Shown one piece after another: positions 36,401 through 48,400 of a DNA stretch of 64,000 nt (its first letter is position 1; each line of letters begins with the position of its first letter). The notes beneath the pieces are model-generated. The model made no database searches. It saw only the letters and a program-made list of their open reading frames with translations, and was not told the DNA's origin. Made by a program: the position numbers and the translations under genes. The DNA is from Stichopus chloronotus (taxonomy: Eukaryota > Echinodermata > Holothuroidea > Aspidochirotida > Stichopodidae), in NCBI GenBank assembly GCA_021234535.1, contig CM037838.1, forward strand, positions 29,489,969 through 29,553,968. The letters run 5' to 3'.

Positions 36401-39400
36401 TTACAATTTTGTGGAATTCAGAGGTCATTTTAAGGTCAAAGTCCTGAGTAAGCTCAGCCATTTCTTGTGAGTGGCATCGTGGTTGCACTGATTTCCTGGT
36501 TTAATCCAAAAGTTACTGAGGGCTCAGAGCTTTGACAAATGTACTAATGATTGAAAGAAGAAATAGGAAATATATCCACTTGGTGTGTTGTATTTCCTTT
36601 AATAGTTTTTCATGGAAGCAACAAAATCAATCCAATTTTAACAATTTTAATAATAGTAAAAAAATCACGAAGGTTATAGAAATATCTAAGCGTCTTATTA
36701 ACCAATTGATAAAATGGCAAAACTTTTTGTGTCCCACACAATGCATCTCATCTGTCTGTTGGGTTCAGGGATGGAATTTTCTGCAGCAATCAAGGCAATA
36801 TTCCGAGACTTGTGGTCAGCTGTTGCACAAGTGTGAACAGACTGAATTGTTGTGGATGAATGGAATGAAGTGTATGGGATGAGCAGCATGAAGTGTATGA
36901 GACAAACAGAGTGAAGTGTATGAGATGAACAGATTGAAGTGTATGAGATATATATACTTAACAGAGAGAAGTATGTAGAATGAACAGTGAAGTATACAGT
37001 AGAATAAACAGATTGAAGTTGATGGCAGAGTGAAATGTATAGGATGAACAGAGTGAAGTGTATGAGATGAACAGGTTGAAGGTGTATGAGATGAAGAGTG
37101 ATGTGTATAGGATGAACAGTGAAGTGAATAGAATGAATATGATATTTATAGAATGAACAGAATGAATTGTATAGAATGAACAGGGTGAAGTGTGTAGGAT
37201 GAACACGATGAAGTGTATAGGATGAACACAGTGAAGTGCATAGGGTGAACAGTGAAGTGTACAGGAAGAAATGTGAATTGCATAGAGTGAACAGCAAAGT
37301 GTATAGGATGAATATACTGAAGTGTATTGGATGAATAGAGTGAAGATTATACAAAGAAAAGGCTGAAGTTCATAACCTACTGTAACTCTCTTCATTCTTC
37401 ATACCTTGCTACTGTTTGACCTGCTCGAGAAAGAAATTTAAGGCTTTATGACTGTGACTGACGAAAGAGTTTGCGTACATTCATGCAACTTTGCCTTGTA
37501 CCATAATTGCCAGATGGAAGTCTTGAGAGGGGAGTTTACATACTTTCATTTGATCAGAACTTAAGAGTATCTACAGGTAGTGGCAGGCATGTTCACCTCA
37601 ATGACACTGAATCCGATGGAGGCAGAGAGAGGCTCTGTAGGCTAACAGGATGTCTCACCTTTTTCATTAAAGTTCAGCCTTATGAGGAATACATGTCCGT
37701 AAAAAATATCATCTTTATCAAATGCATTCTTAGACTGTCTTGGTGATTAGTAAAACAATACTGTTTTGCTTTCATCATAAATATGGGGAAACATACAAAA
37801 TATTGTTCTTTGTATTCCCTTTCACAATGAACCATTAATTATGATTTTAGCAAAGATTTAGAGTAAAAACTGCCAAACTTTGGCCAAAGTTGTCTATTTT
37901 GCATAAAATAGTTTGAGGAACAATAGGAAAAATTTTCCTTAATTGATGACACTGTCAAGTTAAACATAAAAAAATCTGTCCTTTTGGTCTTTCGGTCAAG
38001 TATGGAATTTCCCACTTTTTGGGGCTGGTCCTTTTCCACCATTTTGTCAATGGCGGTATCCATTTCCGAAGCTCACATGGACAAAGGTCCCTCTGAAAAA
38101 TATAGCACTGTGTAAATTTCTTTTCAGAACTCCATACAGGGATGGGCCTCTGTCCAGTGAAGTCCATGAAAATTGGGTTGAGTCCGTTTAATAAATCTGC
38201 TTGTATTTTATTTTCAAACAGTTTGGATTATGAGGCAAAACATTGGCTTAACATAGATTTTGCATTAGTTGAGCAGGAATTCACCTAGTGTGCACCGTTT
38301 ATGATACCAGATAAATTTTCACTTGGCGTTGATTGCACAACTGTACAGTGTGCCAGGACAATATTGACTCAGACCCCATGGCTGTGTTAACTTGGCAACA
38401 TGGCTAACACTGTATGTTATCTCAACATACTTACTGTACCAGTATTGATCTAAGAACTAAGAAATGTGCTAAAATGTGCTAAAATAACCCTATCGGGAAC
38501 AAAAGAAAAAAGATTGTCATTAAAGAAACCAGGACAATTTCTTACCACAGGTATGTCATTCTTAATTTCACCCGAATTAACTTGTTTTGCCTTCCTTTTG
38601 GCCCTTTAAGTTGTCTAGATTTAGTCTTTGTTATGTTGATGTAACATCAAGAACATAGGCTGTACTACTTTCCTAGGAGACAGTTAATTGCTGCTTCAGG
38701 CAGCACTTAACCACGATCCAAGCTGCCTGCAATTTTCTCTGATCACCCTGTTACGTAATTGGCCAATGATGCTTGTAGCACATGGGCTGGGGCAAAGTGT
38801 GGATGTCAGTGATCCACAAGCCCCCAGGTCAAAGCAACTGTGACTGCATGTGGGATTACTGTATGTCTATAAATGGAATGAAGAGGAACATTAAATCGCA
38901 TTTGTTGCAGTTAATCTCCCCTTGCGTTTAGGCATCAGCTTGTTCAGATGTGACAGTTATCGTCAGACCCTCAGGAGCGATTTTCTAAGATTTTCTAAAA
39001 TAACTTTGAACAGCCAGTGAACAGTATCAAAAAAAAAATAGAAGAAAGACCTTTTTCGAATCATTTACTGAAGACTAGAACTTTGTGAATATCTCCCTCC
39101 TTAATATTAGTTTTGAGAGAGATCAAAATGTCCCTGGGAGATGTGTCTTACCTTGTATCATCTGACTGACAAATCTTGAGCGCTTGTCAGCAAACTGGTT
39201 GTTCTCCAGCAGTCGATAAAATTTCCTTAAAACAGACAGATCGATTTGATTTCATTACTCTCACATTCTCAGAGACTTTGTTCCTGCATCTAGAGCTTCG
39301 CACACATGCTGCAGTTAACATCAGAATTGATTGGCCTTGACATCTCTGACAGGGTGTACTAGCAGGCCTTTCGCCACAGATCTTGTCCAGAAGAGTGTGA

Positions 39401-42400
39401 AAGCATGTTCGACCTTTTTGTTTTAAGCAGTGAGAGGGTTGCAAGCCGATGTTTGATCAGCTTGTGGTTCACATTTAATTTATTAAGATCTTGATTATTC
39501 TGTCCGTTACAACGTGCGCATCTTATAAAGTCCCTGTCACTCTCTGCGGGGTGTGTCGGCTTATCACGCATCAACGTTGAGATGATATTGGCGTCTCGAC
39601 TGTGGTGGTAGATCGCACTGTACTACTGTAAGTGCAGTGTCAAACATTTTTGTGCAATTCCTTGTGTTTTTTTTTAACCATACCTCTGCTGAACTCTAGA
39701 CACGGTCATGTAAATATTAGTTCCGAAGTGACTTTGATTTGTGCAGGGAGGATGTCATGTCGAATGATCCAAACCAAATGTTTTGTTTTAAACATCGTCC
39801 GTTGATGGCCGTGTGATATCAGAAATTCCTGTTGGATCGAGATATGTCACTGAACATTTATCTTTATTTTGGGGCAACACGTCCTTTCAGTTTCTCTATA
39901 TCAGGGGTCACCAACCACTTTTTTTTTTAAAATCTGTGGCCCATGTGTGAAATATGGAATGTATGCTGGTCCACAGGTCTCGGTGGCCCAGACTGCTGTA
40001 TCTACGCAGACCGCCACCGTCGATTAGCGCGAAGTGTACGAGAAATCTGTATCTGTTTGTCCGTCAATTTGTCCATCCCTCCATGGATTCTACAGTACTG
40101 TCGAGCCATCCATCCATCCGCCGCCGATGGATCCATCTATCCATGCATCTACCCTATCCATCTAACCTACTATCTATCCAACCATTGATCTGTCTATGGA
40201 TCCCTGTGTCCATCTATCCATGTTTTCATCCACTGATCCATCCATCTGTCCAGTCATTCAACCATCTGTCTGTTTGCCTGCATTTCTCTATCAAGACAAG
40301 TAAATATAAGATGTAGCTATTTATTTTGTAATTCAGTTTGTTCTTATTCTAGAAAGTAAATTGATTGCTATCCAGTTTCCTTGATTTGTTGGTTTTTTTG
40401 ACATTCATTATATACCTATCTGATATGCTCATCAGATATATTCTGTCAGCTGACCCGGTCTCTAGCGATTTGTTCTCCTTCATATTTCTTCCAACAGAAG
40501 AGGGTGCGACCATCCGTGTGACAAATCTCTCAGAGGACACCAGGGAAGCGGATTTGAAAGAGTTATTTTCTCCCTTCGGTTCCATTCAGAGAATCTTCTT
40601 GGCCATGGACAGAGTCACCCAAACATCAAAGGTATGAGAAATTATTCTAGGTGTGCTTGTAGTCGACCCAGTGTACAGTATGCAACAACTTTTTTGCAGC
40701 TGTCTGTCGGATTTGAGTCCTGTTGGTGTAGTGTGCTGCAAAATTTGCTTGCGATTACTTTGATTTAATTAAGGACAATTAACGGTAGTGTTAATTGAAC
40801 TCGGCAAAGAAGCAAATAACTTGCAAGCAGTTTCAGATCCTTATCATTTTGCTACTGTAGCAAAGTGAGAAAAATACTGTCCTTGGTACATTACTCTTGC
40901 TCCAGCATGGAGACTTCTTTCTTGTGGACTGTTTCTGCACAATCCTGAGTTGCAAATCAGTTTTCACTTTTTGAAGTCTGTAAGACCTCGCTGTCAGTGA
41001 ACAACCCAGAATAATCAGAAATGAAATGTTCAAAAACTCATGATAAACAAGTTCTGTCAATGTCTTTTTCAGATTCCATCATTGAAGGAGCCATCTTTCT
41101 TTCTTGTTTGATTTTCATTTGTTATTTAATTTGTCCTCTACAAGGGTCTTTTATTAAACAAGGAGCAGATGTAGATATGAGTTGATGAACTTACAAAAAG
41201 TGGAAATGAAGTTTGTGAAGAAGAAAGAACACATTTCATGGAAGAAGAACAAAAAGAAAGGCAAAGAAACAAAGAATACTTAACTTCCCACATCCATATG
41301 AGTTATAAAAAACAATGAAATAAATGGATGTTGAACAAGGTGTACTTGTACCACCATATTAAGATGCATTTGGCGTTGACGTTCTCCTTCACAAATTCAG
41401 CCGATTTTGGCAATCGCTTGTAGATTTTCTTTGAGCCTTTCCTCCTCAGTTTATTAAATCTCAGCTGACTTTTATAGATAACCATTTTTCTTTTGTTGGT
41501 GGTATTTGTTTTATTTTGGTTTTTTTTTTTTGTCTGGACAAGGATGCTGCTTTTGTCTCGGCCATCATTTTCTATTATCATTTTTTGGTGTGGTTGACTT
41601 TTCAAGACAGTCTCACATTAAGATCTGACTATTTTCCACTGACTTCTTAAATTCACAACAATGACCTGTCGTTAAGTTTAGACATAAATATTCCATTTTG
41701 TTGCAAATTTTTGTGGCTGTGAGACAGTCCATATTTAGAGCACTGTATATCTGATTTCAGCAAGGAGATTTTTCTCTCTGAGGGAGGGTCCTCTTTGACT
41801 TGGAAGGTAATGTTAAAAATGATTTAATCACCACTAACCCATCATCTGCACAGTCACATCGTTGCTATCTGAGTAGTTTGCTTTTCAAATTTGTTGCATA
41901 CTATCTCTTGTCTTGAACCAAATGTTGCAGCGTATAACTCAAAGGAATTTCCATTGCGCCGTCCCATCAGATAATCAACTTTCCAATATTTAATTGTCAC
42001 AGTGACATTTTGTTTGTCCTGCAGCCATACAAAGACTGCAAACAGAAAGAGGTGAAAAGCAAGACTTTTCTTGCTATGACACATTCCACCCTTTTCCAAT
42101 TCTTGTTTAACCGTTCAATCTCCTTAGCTGTTCTACTCTGGTATCCACTGGACTTTCAGATAAATATAATGTGTGAGTTTTTTTTTATTCCCTAGCTATT
42201 CTTATGATCATTTCTGTCAACCAGAGGACCGCTGTTTATATGCGCTGATGTTATGGTGTGTGCGTGGAGGTTTTGTACATGTGTGACGTTTTTCATACCA
42301 TCCATTGATCACTGGATTCTCTGGATGGCAACAAGGATGAAACAGGCATTCAATTGTCAAAGACAGTTATAAATATTAGCAGATTTTTCACCACTGTAGT

Positions 42401-45400
42401 GGTGAAGAGTTGTAACCAAGAGTGTCCCCATCAGCTCAGGGTTCTCTTAGAAAACATTCTCAATTGGTAGAATATGAAGCTTTGGAAGAAATCATTCACA
42501 TTGAACAGTGTGTTGAGTGTGTTTAAGAGAGTGTGTGACATTAAGCAGGGCGTAATGTCACGATTGCAATGCGCGGTATGTTACTTGATAACTCAGTAAT
42601 TGTTCGCTCGATTTTTCTCGTAGTTGATGTGTACTTGTAGCGTATTGAGGAGATGTGCTGTGTTGTTTTTGGTGCCTACAGTATATCTTGCATATTAATG
42701 AGTGGGCGTGACTTCATGTAAAATTCCTGACATGGCAATATCTTTGCAGTACCTTGTCCAATTTGCTTTACATGTGTTATTAAGGTGAGAGATATCATGT
42801 ACAGTACATGACCATGGCATTTTTATTTTCAATGTCATTAGCATATTTGGCAAGGACAAGATCTTTTGCTTCATTTTGTGCAAGAGTGTACAACAAATTC
42901 ATAGTTTTTGTGTATGCTGTGGGTAATTGACCTTCTGGAATTCCTTTGCTCCATTTTTATGCTATGTATGCTTATATGGTTTATAAGTCCCCCTAATAGC
43001 AAATAATCATGGAAGTATTGCTTGAGGTAGTAGTTTTACCATCCATTGAAGAGGCAGCAGTGCTAGAGGGAGTACTGTAGGGCTGTAAGTCTGGCTGGAT
43101 CAATTCAGTCCCCGTGCCTCGGTGGTGATGTGTACACTGATGTAAATGGCTTTTAAATAGTAAGATAGGCAACACACAAGAAAATAGGTCAGTTTGTGTT
43201 CCTACTAGTGGAAACTAGACTCTAGCATTCCCCTCCTGGGTATGCTGTAAGTGATGTGTGGTGGAATTTAATGGGGCATACTGTAGATGTGATAAATCTT
43301 ATTGCAGAATCCCTTCTTTAGAGCTTTAAATGAAAGAATCTCAGCTGTTTGTGCTTTGTAAAATGAATGGAACAAACAAATACTGTTAGGCTACCACATT
43401 GCATAGCCCACTGTTTTTCTGTACTTTGAAGTTTGAACCTATACTGCTTCATGTAGGTAGGACTCAGTGTCTTGGCTTGTTGATATTTATGAAGTCCAGC
43501 ATATCATTTTACACTTCCAAGTACAAGGAAACATACTACATTTGGGCTGTTGTGAAATCATGCAAAAAGCTTCCTCTCCTGCTGATTGTATGTAACACTG
43601 TTGATGGTTGGTCACATAAGTACAGGTACTGTGGAAGTGGTTCCATGCAGGTGTTTGTCACGTGTTTGGGATCCAATTTCCGATATGGGCCATTTTTCAA
43701 AATCATGAAGTACAGTTGTGGTTAATAAAAAAAAAAAATGCAAAAAAGTAAAAAAAAAAAGGGCAAATTGCACCTTAAAAATGTGTTTGCACGTATGTCC
43801 AATCCTTAGCATAGGCACATGTTATAGTGCCAGTGTACAACCTATATATGTGTGTCTGTGGGACTGAGATATATTGATATCTCATCACACAGATACTGCA
43901 ATTCACTTTTGCACCCATTTCATTATTTTGTATCCACAAATACAAATGTAAAGAGAGGTACACAGTATAAAACAAAGACAGGATACTAGAACTAACAAAA
44001 AGTGTAAGGGGCTAGTTACATACTGTATGAAGTGAGAGAAAAAGAAAAACTAACAAACACAGACAGGAGACTTAAAATTAGGGAGAAAAGTTTAAGATTG
44101 CTAATTAAAGGAAAAGAAAAAGACGCTAGTAAGACATTTTTGAAGGTCGACGTGTAAATGGACAGGAAGCTAGAATTTCCCCACTAGGTATCTTTTGACA
44201 TGATTTTTTATTAAAAGATATAAATGAAGTAATTTTTCTGATTTCGGTTGGAAGTTGGTAGAGTAGGATGTGAGCAGTGAACCTATGGTATTGAAAGTGG
44301 TTAAACGTCATTGATGGGATTTACTTCACAGCTGTATCAGATATATCAGAATATTATTGCATTTTTGCATTTTGATTTTTTTTTGTAGTCTTTCACAAGA
44401 TTTTCTTCTGTCTTACTGCAGGGTTTTGCCTTCATCACATTCTTCAGTCGTGATTCTGCTTCCAGGGCCATTGATGCTGTTTCTGGCTTTGGATATGATC
44501 ACTTGATTCTCAATGTGGAATGGGCCAAGTGAGTGCAACTTTTCAAAAGTCTTTTAATTTTGTTCATTGTGGTCAATCGATGGAACAGGCTTTGACATGG
44601 AAGCCTGGTTTTTTGAGGTGTAAGGTTTGTAGCTGCAGTAAGTGGTGCCGGGGGTCTTGCCCTGGGGCTAGTGATTCCCACCCGGCATTTGCAGTCAGTT
44701 TACTCTGTAGTGCTTGACACTAGCTTCACAAACTGTTCAAGATATGACTTGAACAGTTTTTGAGTTAACATCTGAAGTCACTTCTGGTATGGTGGCTTTA
44801 TTGCTAACATCAATTGGTATTCCACAGTACTGGACATCACATTTGTTTGGAGGAATCTTACTAGTACATTACATACACTTGCTTACACCTCATGAATAGG
44901 AACACCTATTTTCCTTGAGAAAAAGAAGAAAATCCCATTTTGAGCTATTTACTGAGTATGGTAGGTGAAATTGGGCTATCTGACACGGTGTGTTCACACA
45001 GTGGTTGTGTTGTTTTTCACTGTATGAAGGAATCTGGAAGTTTCTGTGTATCTGTGTAATAAAATGCCATTCGAGTACCTGGGTCACTCGCAAAAACACT
45101 TAATTTTAAACCAAGTTGGTATTAGGAAGATTTTCATGGTTGGTAGATATGGCATGAGACTTTTGTACAAGAACATATGTAGGTAACAGTTTTATAACAT
45201 AGTAATACAAAGGTCACTGGGTATGGAAACTTCACTAATGGTTTTTATGCTGTCATAGTAAATTTTCAAAGGGTGTACAAATAATGCCTTAAGCTGTCAA
45301 AAGCCTCCAAACGTAGCAGACATTGGCTATAACATTTCTTAACAGTTTGATAACTGTAAATGCTTTGCATGGCAGGAATTTATATGACCGATATATAATT

Positions 45401-48400
45401 GTTTATTAGGTTTACGTACTTACCATAAAAAATGTACAGACTACAGTAAGTCTGTAGGCTACTGTACTTGCATTAGACAGATTAACTAATACTCATACCC
45501 AGATTGCCTTAACTTAACCCATTGAGCAAGGCCATGCTTCTTGAAATACATCACTTGCAGCAAAGCCCACTTTTGAGATTTGACAAACTCGCTGTTCTTA
45601 TGAAGTTATGTGAAATTCTTTCTGCTCAGTGTGACAATTAACCTTAATTACGTTAGAAAGTAAATGCTAATTGGTGGACAAGTAATGGCCGACAAAGATT
45701 TCATTCATCCCTGAATCATGGAATACAGTGGAGGTATATATCACATACTGGGTTGTTACCACGCCGGGCGGTGCTACCCAGCTCTCAAAATCTCTGCCTG
45801 GCACTCATCGTCAGTTTCAGCATCACCACCCGGCCCAAATTTCATAACTTAACTGAATAAAATTGTTGGATATCTTTAGAATTCTGAGTGATTGTCCTTT
45901 TTTTACCACAAAACGGCCAAGTAAGCTTAAACATTTCCGCAGTTGTAGAAACCAAAGTACCAAATTCATAATTTATAATCTAGAGTGCACCATTTTACAT
46001 CCAAGCACTCTCCAACCCGCAAAAATTTTTCAAAGGGGAGGTCCCCTTAGACCCCCCAGGGCGACGATCACAAATTACCCGGCTCTCAAAATGGTCTGGT
46101 GACAACCTTGATTACATATGAATGTACTAGCTGTAGTAGACGAACTAGAACAGCTGCACCTGTTGTGAATTATCATATAGTACATATACACCATTTGTGC
46201 ATGCAGTTCAGTAGTCACAGACACACTATGCTGCTCTTTTGCAATTCCAACAAAATGTCAGAAGTACAGTAGGTGTACGTGCTTTCTTACCTCTACGTAC
46301 TTCTTGTTATCAGGTATCTGTAGAATATCACAAGAATTTAGTCTTACAACATGTTGAAATGTGTTGAGAGTCAAAATATATAACATATGAATAAATACAG
46401 ACAATCTACAAAAACCACAGACAGACAGACTTACGTTGAACATCATCTCTCTTTCATGCCTAACGTCATATGAGTAGTTCTCTGGTGAATGAGCCTACTT
46501 AATGTTGTGATTAGACAACCTAATAATATTTTTATATGGCCCTTTTGTGGAAAAATGTCCCGCTGAGTATTTTCCTCACAATCTTGTCACCTACAGGTCT
46601 CTTTTGCAGTACAACTCTTTCCACAAAATGTCAGTTTGTTTCTTGAAGCTAGCCATCCAATAAACTGAACGAAAAAAATGCGAACATGTGACCATCGGAA
46701 AATGCTACCGAACACGATAATGAACATCCTGCTGATGTCCGTTAATTATAAATTATGTTTTGTGTGTATGTGAATTCTAAATAATGCATGACTGACATGT
46801 CTTGAATGGAAGGTGAATTACAAGTCATTTATATGACAGCATTCAAACTGAAATGTCAAAATTGATACAGAAATGAATATTAATGTAACAATATTGACTT
46901 CAAAATGATCCCTGCAATGCTTTGAAAGAATGATGCTAGTAATATCAACTCAAATCCTGTTTTTTATGATCTTACTATCTTTAATCCATGTCAGCTGAGC
47001 GATGCCCACAGTATTTCTATCAGTCACGTAACACTTATTCAGTGCGCAATGTGTATTGGCATTTCAAGTGATGCCTGTAATATTTGGAACTTAACGTTGA
47101 TTTCAGGTCACTGCTTCTTATGTTAGTATCAGTTGTGTATGAAATACAGATAAACCTTGCATCATCTTATTTCAACGATGTATTTGAGATGCTGTGATGC
47201 CTTCTCAAAGCTGGAATATGACTTGAAACTTTGTCATATTTTGCCACTTTCCATGGAATATGTGATAACCACCACAAAAAACATTGTTTAAGACCCATTT
47301 TTGCGTACATGATATATTCATATCCATTCCCATTGGTCTGTTTGATTCCAAATAACTGTGATTGATGGCCACAGTAGGCTCCCTTGGAGAGTCTGAAATT
47401 TGTAGGGTCGACCAAAATGTTGAGACAATTTTCACATTCAAATATCTGGAAGATGAAAGCATACGGGAGTCCTGTTTCAGATTTTGTGCCCGGTGATATT
47501 TTCCCCTACTTTCTCTTCCCTGAAACACTGAAAAGAACAAAGGTAGATGACTGCAGGCAATTGCTGGTGCAACTCATATTCCAGCTTGAAAGATGCTGGT
47601 AATGTAAAACCCAACTTTTGAGAAAGTATTTTTTAAAGAGCTATTGATGTGTTTGAACTGCAGAGCTTTAGTAACAATCAATTTTTGCTGACATCACAAA
47701 ATGATATCTAATTGCTTATCCCCCTTGAATTGTCATGCGTATTGTTAATCTCTTTTGTGTTGTTATTTTAGTAATTTATGTCTTTTAAGCTTATACAAGC
47801 ATTTTTTATTCCTTGCCAAAGGCAGGCGGAATCTACTGTAAGCGATGGTGATGGCGTGTGTGTATATGTGTATGTGTGAATGTGTATGTGACGCCTTGGT
47901 TTGTAAACACGATATCTCAAGAAGGGAACGGTGCTCAGACTTCAAAGTTGGTAGTCCATCCTAAGTTGGTGATCCCCATTGTTTTTCATGGAGGTCAAAG
48001 GTCATTTGAGGTCACCAGAGCTTAAAGTAAGAAAAACTATTAAGGGATATATCTCAGCAACAAAATGTTCTGGAACTTCAAACACGTAACATTGGTAGCA
48101 CCTAATAAGTAGGATGTCTGTCATTTTTTGTGGAGGTCAAAGGTCATGTGATGGCAATAGAAAACAGTGTGAAAACCTTGTAACCCCAGTATCTTGAGAA
48201 GGGAAAGGTGCTTGAATATCTAAGTTGGTGTTTCGGTAGTCCATGGTGAAGAGATGATTCCTGTTGTTTTTTCATGGTGTCAAAGGTCATTTGAGGTCAC
48301 CAGAGCTTAAAGTAAAAAATCTACTAAGGGATATCTCTCAGCAACTAAACGCTGCTGGAACGTCAAACTGTTATCATTGTAGCACCTAATGAGTAGATGA

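Noticed and set aside
36698..37395. Minus-strand open frames of 218 and 145 codons
   Set aside because: Both are encoded entirely by the degenerate minisatellite in eIF3g intron 7, in two phases at once, with low-complexity composition.
47167..47540. Two overlapping minus-strand frames of 82 and 111 codons
   Set aside because: They fall in a family 2 MITE and are broken in the copy at 55336-55702.
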